Origin: UKL13-2 sp040006575
GTDB lineage: Bacteria > Pseudomonadota > Gammaproteobacteria > Burkholderiales > Usitatibacteraceae
NCBI GenBank assembly: GCA_040006575.1
Contig: JBDTWS010000002.1
Span: 3,922-67,921, forward strand
Length of the DNA: 64,000 nucleotides
Direction of reading: 5' to 3'
Shown here: piece after piece, positions 54,449 through 62,942 of the stretch
Layout: each line of letters starts with the position of its first letter
How positions within the stretch are numbered: position 1 is the stretch's first letter
Made by a program: the position numbers and the translations under genes
Notes under the pieces: model-generated
Told to the model about the DNA's origin: nothing
The model's input: only the letters and a program-made list of their open reading frames with translations
Databases searched by the model: none

Positions 54449-55411
54449 GTGTTTCGATGGAAAAAACAGGGGCTGGTCTTCAAGCCCCAGGCAATTGAAG
54501 GCAGGCCTTGGCTAAGGGAGTTTGCGCAAGCGCCTTCGGTATTGATCTTCGATGATTTTGTGCGGGTCTATTTTTCCTGCAGGCCGGCGCCGGATGCGCG
54601 CGGGCAATATACAAGTTATTCCGCCTACGTCGATTTGAACCGGCGCAATCTGTTTGAGATCGTAAATATTGCCAAAGCGCCCATCCTGGAATTGGGCGAA
54701 CTGGGAACGTTCGACGAGTTTGGAACCTACCCGGTATCGGTGATCAGGAATGGCGTCGATGTACTCGCCTACTATGGCGGCTGGACAAGGTGCGAATCGA
54801 TTCCCTTTACCGTATCCATCGGCGCTGCGGTCAGTCGCGACAATGGTGAGAGCTTCACGAAGCTCGGGCGCGGGCCGCTTTTGACGTGCAACATCGATGA
54901 TCCGTTTGTACTCAGCGGACCCAAAATCAGGCGATTCAATGATCAGTGGTGCCTGTGGTATGTCGCCGGGACGGCGTGGCTGGAAAATGACGGCAAGCCG
55001 GAAGCGGTCTACAAGATTCGCATGGCAACTTCAGACGACGGCCTTAACTGGGCAAGAAGCGGCAAAAATCTGGTTGAGAACAAATTGGAGGAAAACGAAT
55101 GCCAGGCGAGTCCGGACGTCTTCTTCCACAACAATAAATACCACATGTTTTTTTGCTACAAGTACTGCCTCGATTTCAGGAATAACGACCGGGGCTATCG
55201 TATTGGCTATGCCGTTTCCGACGACATGGTGAACTGGATTCGGGACGACACAAAAGCGGGTATCGATATCTCGCCGGAGGGATGGGATGATCAATCCATC
55301 TCCTATCCACATGTGTTTGCGCTGGATGGTGACATTTACATGTTCTATTTAGGAAATGCGGTTGGCCGATATGGATTTGGGCTCGCGCAACTGGAAGGTC
55401 ATCTTTCATGA
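54449..55411 (+). CDS. Beta-propeller glycosidase-like protein A
   Basis: A protein of about 320 residues, paralogous to the next gene. Repeats such as FDDFVRVYFSCRPAPDARGQ, YVDLNRRNLFEIVNIAKAPI and YKIRMATSDDGLNWARSG are typical of the five-bladed propellers of GH43/GH130-like enzymes. The end is GYRIGYAVSDDMVNWIRDD and then a GRYGFGLAQLE tail. There is no signal peptide, so action is probably cytoplasmic. The GTG at 54449 aligns with the paralogue start (FRWKKQGLVF against KWKKLGKIF). Such proteins occur in polysaccharide clusters, but the reaction, if any, is unknown. Catalytic acids were not assigned. Confidence 0.75.
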   Translation: MFRWKKQGLVFKPQAIEGRPWLREFAQAPSVLIFDDFVRVYFSCRPAPDARGQYTSYSAYVDLNRRNLFEIVNIAKAPILELGELGTFDEFGTYPVSVIRNGVDVLAYYGGWTRCESIPFTVSIGAAVSRDNGESFTKLGRGPLLTCNIDDPFVLSGPKIRRFNDQWCLWYVAGTAWLENDGKPEAVYKIRMATSDDGLNWARSGKNLVENKLEENECQASPDVFFHNNKYHMFFCYKYCLDFRNNDRGYRIGYAVSDDMVNWIRDDTKAGIDISPEGWDDQSISYPHVFALDGDIYMFYLGNAVGRYGFGLAQLEGHLS

Positions 55412-55430
55412 TCCTGGTCCCGACACCGCT

Positions 55431-56384
55431 ATGAAATGGAAGAAACTGGGAAAGATATTCGACCCGACGGAACATCGCCTGTCGAACAACTGCAAGGAAT
55501 TCGCCCAATCACCCCAGGCATTGGTATTTGACGACTTCGTCCGTATCTATTTCTCAACGCGGGAAAGGGATGCGATGGGGAAATACCTGAGTCATATTTC
55601 ATTTGTCGATATGGACAAAGACTTCAGGACAGTGATCAGGGTATCGACGGAGACGGTCATCAGCCTGGGTGCGTTGGGCAGCTTTGACGAACACGGCATA
55701 TTTCCGATGAACGTCTGCAAGGTCAATGACAAGGTACTTGCCTACACCACGGGCTGGAATAGAAGGGCATCGGTGTCCACCGATGCCGCAATCGGCTTGG
55801 CCATCAGCGATGACGACGGCGTGACGTTTCGCAAGGTCGGCAAAGGGCCGGTATTGACGCCTTCACTGAATGAACCTTTCCTGGTCGGCGACGCGTTCGT
55901 TGCCGTATACGGCGGCACGTATCACATGTGGTATGTCTTCGGCACGAAGTGGGCGCGCCAGTCACCGGAGGGCGTACCCGAGAGAGTCTATAAAATTGCC
56001 CACGCCACTTCCGGCGATGGCATCTCCTGGATCAAGGAGGGCCGGCTGTTGATCACCGATAAACTGGATGCCGACGAGTGCCAGGCGCTTCCCACGGTGA
56101 CGTTTGTAGATGGCCGTTATCACATGTTTTTTTGTTATCGGCATGCGACAGACTTCAGAAAAAACCGGGACAGGGGGTATCGAATCGGCTACGCCGTTTC
56201 CGAAGACCTGGTGAGCTGGACTCGGGACGATGACAACGTCGGGATCGATGTGACGGACGGCAGTTGGGATTCGGACATGTTGTGCTACCCGCATGTTTTT
56301 CAAATGGATGGCGGCGTGTATTTGCTGTACAACGGAAACGAGTTTGGCCGCCATGGTTTCGGCCTGGCGAAGCTGGAAAATTAG
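55431..56384 (+). CDS. Beta-propeller glycosidase-like protein B (tandem paralogue)
   Basis: A protein of about 317 residues with the same architecture as protein A, separated by 19 bases. Matching landmarks are FDDFVRIYFSTRERDAMGK, SFDEHGIFPMNVCKVNDKV, MWYVFGTKWARQSPEGVPER and the YHMFFCYRHATDF segment. The end is GFGLAKLEN, parallel to the copy before it. The two are clearly related but diverged throughout, so the duplication is not recent. The ATG at 55431 gives MKWKKLGKIFDP. It may bind or trim a glycan, or act on a nucleotide-sugar. This is inference from fold. Confidence 0.75.
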   Translation: MKWKKLGKIFDPTEHRLSNNCKEFAQSPQALVFDDFVRIYFSTRERDAMGKYLSHISFVDMDKDFRTVIRVSTETVISLGALGSFDEHGIFPMNVCKVNDKVLAYTTGWNRRASVSTDAAIGLAISDDDGVTFRKVGKGPVLTPSLNEPFLVGDAFVAVYGGTYHMWYVFGTKWARQSPEGVPERVYKIAHATSGDGISWIKEGRLLITDKLDADECQALPTVTFVDGRYHMFFCYRHATDFRKNRDRGYRIGYAVSEDLVSWTRDDDNVGIDVTDGSWDSDMLCYPHVFQMDGGVYLLYNGNEFGRHGFGLAKLEN

Positions 56385-56412
56385 CCGCGCGCATATATCG
56401 GGAGACAGCCAA

Positions 56413-56973
56413 ATGAATATCAGGGGAAAAGTGCTGACGTTAAGGGCCATTGAGGAACGTGACCTTGCGTTGTTGCACAAATGGGCAAACGATCCCGTGA
56501 CCCAGGACGGAATTGGTGAATTGCACTTTCCGAGCTCCATGGATTTCCATAGTGCGTGGTTCCAGAATTTGAAACAGGACCGGCTGAACCAGCGGTTTGT
56601 GGTCGACGTGCCGGAGGTGGGGATCATCGGCATTTCCAGTATCGTCAATATTGATTGGCGCAATAGCCATGCCTGGCATGGCTTGGTGCTGGGTGAGGCC
56701 CAGCATCGAGGCAAAGGCTATGGCGTAGACGCGATCATGGCGACGATGCGATACGCCTTTGAAGAAATGAATCTTGAGCGGCTTGACGGGTCGATGATCG
56801 AATATAACGAACAGTCGATCGCTACCTACTGCGGAAAAAAACTGGGTTGGAAAGAGGAGGGGCGAAAGAAGAATTACTTCTTCAGGAAGGGCCGGTACTG
56901 GGACCAGGTCATTGTGGGTATTACCAAACAGGATTACCTCAATTTGGTAAAAGAAACGAAGTACTGGGCATAG
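56413..56973 (+). CDS. GNAT family N-acetyltransferase (sugar amine type)
   Basis: A protein of 186 residues of the RimJ/RimL/Acetyltransf_3 type. LRAIEERDLALLHKWANDP is the usual N-terminal helix. The acetyl-CoA loop is QHRGKGYGVDAIMATMRYAF, with the RGKGYG motif, and LERLDGSMIEYNEQSIATYC and KKLGWKEEGRKKNYF follow. This subfamily often acylates the amino group of a 4-aminosugar made by a DegT aminotransferase. The presence of one in this cassette fits that pathway. The ATG at 56413 has GGGAGA about 8 bases upstream. Confidence 0.85.
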   Translation: MNIRGKVLTLRAIEERDLALLHKWANDPVTQDGIGELHFPSSMDFHSAWFQNLKQDRLNQRFVVDVPEVGIIGISSIVNIDWRNSHAWHGLVLGEAQHRGKGYGVDAIMATMRYAFEEMNLERLDGSMIEYNEQSIATYCGKKLGWKEEGRKKNYFFRKGRYWDQVIVGITKQDYLNLVKETKYWA

Positions 56974-56978
56974 CGACG

Positions 56979-57731
56979 ATGGAGACGATGAAATCACCAC
57001 CCGACAATCATCAGGAGTCGTCGGCCGCCGCCCAACCAAGGTATGCATACGCCTTTGATATCGACGTGATGCACCCTTTCATGCTGCGATCGTTCGAGCC
57101 GTTCTTTAACAAGGGCAGCCTGCTTGAACTTGGCAGTCACAAGGGCGATTTCACCCGGCGATTTCTGTCCCGTTTCGATGATGTGACCTGCGTCGAAGCG
57201 TCGGAACCCGCACTGGCAGAGGCGAAGCAGGCGCTGGGAAACAAAGTGACGTTGATCCATTCGACGTTTGAGACGGTCACGCTTCCCCGACGCTACGACA
57301 ACATTATCCTGACCCACGTATTGGAACACCTGGACGACCCGGTGCTGGTGCTGAAGCGCATAAACGATGAGTGGCTGACGGACAACGGCAGGCTCTTCCT
57401 GGTTTGTCCGAATGCAAACGCGCCATCGCGGCAGATCGCCGTGAAAATGGGACTGATATCCCACAATGAAGCGGTCACGCCGGCGGAGGCCGAACATGGT
57501 CACCACGTCACCTACACATCGCACACGCTTGAACGCGACGCCGTTGCCGCAGGATTGCGTGTAGTCCATCGATCAGGAGTCTTTTTCAAGGCATTGGCAA
57601 ATTTCCAATGGGATCGCCTGCTCGCCACGGATATTATTTCAAAAGAGTATCTGGACGGTTGCTACCAACTTGGGCTGGCGTATCCCGACTTGTGCGCCAG
57701 CATTTTCCTGGTATGCGAGAAGGGCGAATGA
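56979..57731 (+). CDS. Class I SAM-dependent methyltransferase
   Basis: A methyltransferase of about 250 residues. Motif I is LLELGSHKGDFTRRFL, the Asp/Glu motif is TCVEASEPALAEAKQAL, and motif III is YDNIILTHVLEHLDDPVLVL. The C-terminal segment (HHVTYTSHTLERDAVAAGL) resembles the methyltransferase at 53666, and the two may be distant paralogues. The ATG at 56979 is listed. A second ATG at 56988 is equally possible. The gene is six bases after the GNAT gene and abuts the next gene with no gap, so it belongs to the same operon. Confidence 0.82.
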   Translation: METMKSPPDNHQESSAAAQPRYAYAFDIDVMHPFMLRSFEPFFNKGSLLELGSHKGDFTRRFLSRFDDVTCVEASEPALAEAKQALGNKVTLIHSTFETVTLPRRYDNIILTHVLEHLDDPVLVLKRINDEWLTDNGRLFLVCPNANAPSRQIAVKMGLISHNEAVTPAEAEHGHHVTYTSHTLERDAVAAGLRVVHRSGVFFKALANFQWDRLLATDIISKEYLDGCYQLGLAYPDLCASIFLVCEKGE

Positions 57732-58871
57732 GTGGCGACTGACACTGGCAACATGAGTCATCGCGAACAGCTGGGTAGTGCCGAACGGCCCATCCTGATT
57801 TTCCCCGGTGGCATGCCGCGTTCGCTTGAATACTTGCAAAAGTGCCTGCGTGACGAGCAGGCTGTCATTGGCGCATCGTCGCTCGACTACGATGTATCGC
57901 GGGAGCAATACCCCCAATGGCTCTATCTCCCGTATATCACCCAGCACGACTTCAATGACGCGTTAAAGCAACGCATCCAGGAGTTCAACATCGGCGGCAT
58001 TTTTTCACCCAATCCGGTGGTCTGGAACTACCTGAGCCAGATACTGAATGAGCTGGCCCCCGGGGTTGTACTGGTCAACGACTCCCCGGTGAATACCGAG
58101 CTGGCCGGATATCGCACGGCGCGCGAACGCGCGCGCGTGTTGCTTGAAAATCCCATTCCATTGGCGTCTGCAGTCGAGTGCAAGGCGTCCGTATCCGCCA
58201 TCGAACTTGCTGCCTTGTTCCGGCACACGGCAACGATACCGGGCATGTGCGACGACGAAAAACTCAACGCCTTGTGCGAAATCGCCCGCTTTTGCCCGCC
58301 CGGTGACATAGTGGAAATCGGCAGCTGGTGGGGGAAATCAGCGTTCGTGTTTTCACGATTGGCACATTGCTACGACATCGGAAAGTTGTTGTGCGTTGAT
58401 CCGTGGTCAAACGAGCATTTGGTCCAGCATGACGACAAGGGTCTCGTCGATGGCGGATCCGCGCAGGTAGATGCAAGCGAAGCGCTGCTTGTTTTTGAAA
58501 TGAACCTGCTTCCCTATAATTTGAATCATGTGAATTACTTGCGCATGCCGTCGACAGAGGGGGCGAATTACTATCGTGAGAACCAGGTTGTCACCACACC
58601 ATCATTTGGGACGACGAATTATCGCGGCCAGGTCGCGATACTGCACGTCGACGGCAATCACAGCTACGCCGCCGCGAAAGGCGACGTTAGCGCGTGGAGC
58701 GCCTTTGTTATCGATGGCGGCTGGATAATTGTTGACGACTATCTTTGGCCGTATGGCGATGGTCCGCAACGGACTGGCGATGAATTCATCGCTGACAATT
58801 TCGAGAGAATTGATGTTGCGTTTGTGATGGGTGGCGCGCTGTTCATTCAGCTGTCATCTCGCCTCGTCTAG
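57732..58871 (+). CDS. Two-domain methyltransferase-like protein
   Basis: A protein of 379 residues. The first 130 or so have no recognised domain. They include RPILIFPGGMPRSLEYLQKC and a possible Rossmann-like half. The C-terminal part (about 180-379) is a class I methyltransferase of the Methyltransf_24 type: VEIGSWWGKSAFVFSRL is motif I, LLCVDPWSNEHLV holds the acidic residue, and ILHVDGNHSYAAAKGDVSAW is the family signature. Its start, GTG, directly follows the previous stop. It ends the cassette. A 267-base gap follows with no clear feature except weak inverted repeats. The N-terminal half may bind a sugar or carrier. Confidence 0.7.
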   Translation: MATDTGNMSHREQLGSAERPILIFPGGMPRSLEYLQKCLRDEQAVIGASSLDYDVSREQYPQWLYLPYITQHDFNDALKQRIQEFNIGGIFSPNPVVWNYLSQILNELAPGVVLVNDSPVNTELAGYRTARERARVLLENPIPLASAVECKASVSAIELAALFRHTATIPGMCDDEKLNALCEIARFCPPGDIVEIGSWWGKSAFVFSRLAHCYDIGKLLCVDPWSNEHLVQHDDKGLVDGGSAQVDASEALLVFEMNLLPYNLNHVNYLRMPSTEGANYYRENQVVTTPSFGTTNYRGQVAILHVDGNHSYAAAKGDVSAWSAFVIDGGWIIVDDYLWPYGDGPQRTGDEFIADNFERIDVAFVMGGALFIQLSSRLV

Positions 58872-59138
58872 GGGCCGAATGGGCGCCGCGTCGTCGTATC
58901 GTGTAGCCCGCGAGACCTGACTTTTAGTGTCCCGGGTATATTTCGCCATCGACCAATCGGCGAATAACAGCCAACTCATTCCGCGTTATGCATTTTATTT
59001 CCGGTAAGTCATGCGTAAGCGCGTGATCGTTACGCTGACGACCAGTTAGCCCACCGCCAAGGCCGCAACATGAAGGGTAGCGGCCGAAAGTGCCGGCAGC
59101 TCTGGCGCAGGCCAGTGCTGAAAACCCGAACAGAATTG

Positions 59139-61616
59139 ATGAAGACCATGAAATTTCTTCGCGAGTGTTTTGTGTCCTGCCTGGTGCTTTCGTCCGGCCA
59201 AATATTTGCGCAGGCCGGTGTCGCCGATCCACTAAGTTTGCCGACGCCGCGGCCCGCATCAAAGGGGGCGTACCAATGGGGAATCGAAATGCTCAAATTC
59301 GATCGTGCACGGGCGTTGACCAAGGGTCGCGCGCACATCTCGATCGTGGACACAGGCTACGTCGACCACCCCGAGTTGCAACCCGGGCTTGATGGAAACC
59401 TGCGGCTGCATATTTCTCAACCGCTATCCGAAGCTCCTTCGCCGCCGCCAAATTATCACGCGACCATGGTCGCGAGCGTTATGGCGGCACGTGGATTTGA
59501 CGGGAAAGGTATCTCCGGTGGCTGTCCATATTGTTCGCTTTCGCTCCACAACCTGGTCGACAGCCCGGCCTATTTCGCCCCCATCCGCGCAGGCGCCTCC
59601 GTAATCAATTTCAGCGTCGGCTATGGCGGCAATGCCACCGATGAACCACTGTCCTGCAATGTGCCTGGACAGGTATTTGGTTGTGATGCGATGGCCCGTG
59701 CGGCGGAACGTGAAATTGTCATGGTCGCCATTGCACAAAATCAGGCGAACTATGGCGCCGCGCCGACCAGCAACCGCGTTCCTTTCCCGGCAAATTATCC
59801 CAGCGTCATCGCGGTGGGGGGACTTGAACCGGACGGATCATTCTGGACGCACGGCTACGAATTGACTGGTAACGCGGGCTCCAACTGGGGGCCAAAAATC
59901 CGCCTGGTGGCACCGGCGAAAGACGTGCTGGTCGCACAGAAGTCCAATACATATCTTTACGGCATTACCAGCCTGCGCTGTGGCGACCGCGTCGATTCGA
60001 CGCTGGGTGAAGCGGTCTCGCTGCCAGCCGCCTATGCCGGCTATGGCGACTGTACCGGCACCTCGTTTTCTGCACCCTTTGTCAGTGCTTTGGCCGGCTT
60101 GATCCGCTCAGCCAATCCGTTGCTAAGCGCGGTGGAAGTGCGCGAAATAATGTACCAGACAGCCACCCAACCGGTGCTGGGTCCGACAGGCTCGGGCCTG
60201 GTCTTCTATATTCCCAATGCCGAGAGCGCGGTACAGGCGGCCCTGGGCGGCACCGCCACCAACCGCGTTACGCCGATGTTCACGCTGTACAGCACGCCCA
60301 GCCAGGAACATCTCTACACAAGCAGTCCACAAACCGCGTTGGCCGCGATCGCCGGTGAGTTCAAGTTGCAGAGCCAGGCATCGGCGGCCGTCTACCAGAG
60401 TTTCGGCAACGCCATTCCCGACTATGCGCTATTGACCGGGAAGCTGTGCGACACCAACGGCGCCAATTGCAACCAGCCGGTGGCGCGTTCATTTTTCAAT
60501 GTGTTCACAACGGAGAACAGCCCCGTTGGCGGCACAGCGCTGGCGCCTCTCTATCGAATGAGCCAAGTGTGCCTGGCGGGTGCAGCAGGCTGCAAGACAG
60601 TGCGCGCATTCGCCTACGCGACAGATCGCACACAAGTCCAGGCATTGGAAGCAAAGGGCTATGTGGTCGATGGTGTTGAAGGCTTTGTCTATTCCGGCAG
60701 CGCTGCCAAGCCTGCCAATAGTTTGAGTCTCTGTTCGGCATTTGATCCGGCACGCGTCGATACCATTCTTTATGCGTCACCCACCTGTACGCAATCGCAA
60801 CTCGTCAATGCCAATGGCGAATCGACCGGCGGCACTTACCAGTCGAACACGCTGATCGGCTATGTCCCGGCGGCTGGGGCAATCGCCAGCGTCAACTACA
60901 CAGATCTTTGGTTCAATGCGGCTGAATCCGGCTGGGGGATCCACATCACCCAGCACGGACAGCAATTGTTTGGCGCCTGGTTCACCTACGATGAACAGGG
61001 CAACCAATTGTTCCTGACGATCTCCGGCTGCAACATCCAGGCCTTTGACGGTACGACCTGTTCAGGCGACCTGTATCGCACCACCGGCCCATCGTACAAG
61101 GCGCCGCAGTTTGATCCCGCCGCCGTGGGCGTCACCAAAATCGGATCGGCCACGCTGACCTTTACCGGCCAGGACACGGCGAACTTCAACTATCGAATCG
61201 GCAATACCAACATTACCAAATCTATCCAGCGCCAGCCTTACGGCAGCACATTGCGGTCGGCGTTTCCGAGTGATCTCTCGGATCATTTCTTTAAATCCGA
61301 TGCTGCGGGCTGGGGCGTGGCGATTGCGCAGCATGGCACCAAGCTATTTGCGGTGATCTATCACTACGATATCGACGGCAAACCGATGTTCATCACGCTG
61401 CCGGACAGCCAGGCCGCAGGCGATGTCACTTCGGGCAAGCTCTATCGCACGCGTTCAAAGGGCAGCAACTACCTGTCGATTGGTTGGAACACGACGGATA
61501 TTGAAGTTACGGAAGTGGGCTCGGCGACGATACAGCCGAGCCAGGAGAAGCTGAATTTCAACTTCACGGTCGATGGCTATGCGCAGCAGAGGCAGTTGTC
61601 GCGATTGCCATTCTGA
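59139..61616 (+). CDS. Secreted S8 (subtilisin-like) serine peptidase with C-terminal repeat domains
   Basis: A protein of about 825 residues. The ATG at 59139 gives a signal peptide ending near IFAQA. Catalytic residues are Asp in ISIVDTGYVDHPEL (near 70), His in YHATMVASVMAA (near 107) and Ser in GTSFSAPFVSALAG (near 309). HATMVA replaces the usual HGTxVA, so the pocket may be atypical. A C-terminal repeat resembling DUF5648 follows (PMFTLYSTPSQEHLYTSS, near 380). Two copies of a Trp/Gly domain then appear (WFNAAESGWGIHITQHG near 590 and FFKSDAAGWGVAIAQHG near 715). It is probably an extracellular protease, a candidate substrate for the T2SS. Confidence 0.88.
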   Translation: MKTMKFLRECFVSCLVLSSGQIFAQAGVADPLSLPTPRPASKGAYQWGIEMLKFDRARALTKGRAHISIVDTGYVDHPELQPGLDGNLRLHISQPLSEAPSPPPNYHATMVASVMAARGFDGKGISGGCPYCSLSLHNLVDSPAYFAPIRAGASVINFSVGYGGNATDEPLSCNVPGQVFGCDAMARAAEREIVMVAIAQNQANYGAAPTSNRVPFPANYPSVIAVGGLEPDGSFWTHGYELTGNAGSNWGPKIRLVAPAKDVLVAQKSNTYLYGITSLRCGDRVDSTLGEAVSLPAAYAGYGDCTGTSFSAPFVSALAGLIRSANPLLSAVEVREIMYQTATQPVLGPTGSGLVFYIPNAESAVQAALGGTATNRVTPMFTLYSTPSQEHLYTSSPQTALAAIAGEFKLQSQASAAVYQSFGNAIPDYALLTGKLCDTNGANCNQPVARSFFNVFTTENSPVGGTALAPLYRMSQVCLAGAAGCKTVRAFAYATDRTQVQALEAKGYVVDGVEGFVYSGSAAKPANSLSLCSAFDPARVDTILYASPTCTQSQLVNANGESTGGTYQSNTLIGYVPAAGAIASVNYTDLWFNAAESGWGIHITQHGQQLFGAWFTYDEQGNQLFLTISGCNIQAFDGTTCSGDLYRTTGPSYKAPQFDPAAVGVTKIGSATLTFTGQDTANFNYRIGNTNITKSIQRQPYGSTLRSAFPSDLSDHFFKSDAAGWGVAIAQHGTKLFAVIYHYDIDGKPMFITLPDSQAAGDVTSGKLYRTRSKGSNYLSIGWNTTDIEVTEVGSATIQPSQEKLNFNFTVDGYAQQRQLSRLPF

Positions 61617-61618
61617 CG

Positions 61619-61645
61619 TTGTCGTGCGGTGCCGCACCTCGACAA
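61619..61645 (+). terminator. Hairpin directly after the S8 peptidase gene (possible terminator)
   Basis: TTGTCG and CGACAA flank an inner stem TGCGG/CCGCA, giving a 27-base hairpin that begins two bases after the stop codon. There is no T-tract, so intrinsic termination is uncertain. Confidence 0.4.
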
Positions 61646-61681
61646 TTACTCAATGTCCGGAAACGACAATTTCTCAAAATA

Positions 61682-61747
61682 AAACTCCAGCACCGGCGCG
61701 GCTTACAGCTCAAAAGCCGCTGTCAAGCCGCGCCAATGCTGGAGTTT
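61682..61747. repeat. Dispersed palindromic repeat, copy 4 (best-paired)
   Basis: A 66-base element with arms AAACTCCAGCACCGGCGCGG (starting 61682) and CCGCGCCAATGCTGGAGTTT (ending 61747). The arms pair over about 23 bases with two or three mismatches. A second inner stem forms from CAGCTCAAAAGCCGCTG. It is the most regular member of the four-copy family and lies 66 bases after the S8 peptidase stop. Confidence 0.8.
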
Positions 61748-61806
61748 CGTGTGAGAGTCTGTTGTTACGAGTGATCGCAGATGAGGATATCGCCTGAATC
61801 CGCGAA

Positions 61807-62265
61807 TTACTCCGGCCAGTTCTTGATGTACTGCTTCAACAGCTTGTTCTCGAAATCCACGTCCTTGATCGCGCTGCGGGCGATGTCGTGAAACGACAGG
61901 ATGCCGGCCAGCGTGCCGTGATTCATCACCGGCACATGCGTGATGTGAAGTTCGGTCATCAGTCCGCGCAAGTGATCGACGCTGTCTTCAAATTGCGCCA
62001 CCGCCGGATTTACTTTCATCACGCTGCGGCATCGCGCCTGCATCAGGCTGCCACCATGGGCATTCAGTCCCTGCAGCAATTCGCGCATGGTGATGAGGCC
62101 CAGCATTTCGCCGTTGTCGATCACCAGCACCGAACTGATCGCGTTGTTCACCATCAGCGCGACGGCTTCCGCCAACACGACATCGGGGCCGACGGAAAAC
62201 AATTTCTTCTGGGGTGACTGCTGCGCCTTGTCCTGCAGCAGTTCGGCGACGCTGGACGTGCTCAT
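61807..62265 (-). CDS. CBS-domain protein
   Basis: A 152-residue protein consisting of two CBS domains (about residues 15-65 and 80-140). They contain SVGPDVVLAEAVALMVNNAI, SVLVIDNGEMLGLITMREL and HITHVPVMNHGTLAGILSFH, with the typical GxI endings. CBS pairs bind adenosyl ligands and regulate a partner. No partner gene is fused or adjacent. It lies 82 bases downstream of sspB on the same strand. Confidence 0.85.
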   Translation of the reverse strand: MSTSSVAELLQDKAQQSPQKKLFSVGPDVVLAEAVALMVNNAISSVLVIDNGEMLGLITMRELLQGLNAHGGSLMQARCRSVMKVNPAVAQFEDSVDHLRGLMTELHITHVPVMNHGTLAGILSFHDIARSAIKDVDFENKLLKQYIKNWPE

Positions 62266-62346
62266 GTGCGGGGACCTTCGGATTGAATTGGAATCAGCAT
62301 AGCAAAAACCGGCACCGCTTCAACTGCAAAACATCAGGGAGTTCGG

Positions 62347-62847
62347 TTACTTGATAACCCGCAGATTACCGCGCGGCGGCGCCTTGGGTTTGTCCGGGGG
62401 CGCGGGATCTTCCGGCGCGGCCTCGGGCTTGGCGGAATCGATGTCAGCCAGTGGCGAAACAGTATTGGCCGAGGTGGTGGGTACAGATTGCAGCGCAGGT
62501 GCACTCGTGGTCGCTGTTCCCATTTGCTCGGGCGCCTGTTCCGGCTCGAAGAACATGCCGCGGCCATTCTCGCGCGCAAAGATGCCCTGCACCGCATAGA
62601 TGGGCACCGCGATTTCGCGCGAGACGCCATTGAAGCGGGCAGAGAATTGCACCAGGTCGTTGCCGATGGTGAGGTTGCGGGTCGCCTGCTGGCTGACCGA
62701 GAGCACGATCTCACCGTTCTTCACATACTCCATTGGCACGCGTGTGTTCTGGTCAACGCGAACGGTCAGGTAGGGCGTGAAGCCACAGTCCGCGCACCAT
62801 TCGTAAATGGCGCGGATCAGGTAGGGCTTGGTGGAGAGTTCAACCAT
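62347..62847 (-). CDS. sspB: ClpXP specificity factor SspB
   Basis: A 166-residue protein. The conserved N-terminal domain (residues about 1-110) begins with STKPYLIRAIYEWCADCGFT and contains PYLTVRVDQNTRVPMEYV and RFNGVSREIAVPIYAVQGIF. It binds ssrA-tagged proteins. The C-terminal tail is Pro/Ala-rich and ends in PRGNLRVIK, the ClpX-docking motif of the family. It lies downstream of sspA, the usual order. Signals upstream of the ATG are weak, so it is probably cotranscribed with sspA. Confidence 0.95.
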   Translation of the reverse strand: MVELSTKPYLIRAIYEWCADCGFTPYLTVRVDQNTRVPMEYVKNGEIVLSVSQQATRNLTIGNDLVQFSARFNGVSREIAVPIYAVQGIFARENGRGMFFEPEQAPEQMGTATTSAPALQSVPTTSANTVSPLADIDSAKPEAAPEDPAPPDKPKAPPRGNLRVIK

Positions 62848-62942
62848 GGAGACGACTCAAGCGGTGGCTGCGCGGAGCAATGAATTTTTTCGCTACCCCG
62901 GTAATTCACTGGCTTGCGTGGCAAGCCGGCGAATTACTTTCC

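Noticed and set aside
58872..59138. Possible small RNA or tRNA in the 267-base gap before the S8 peptidase gene
   Set aside because: No cloverleaf, strong promoter or terminator was found. Only short inverted repeats of about six bases (such as GCGTAA/TTACGC near 59012) are seen.
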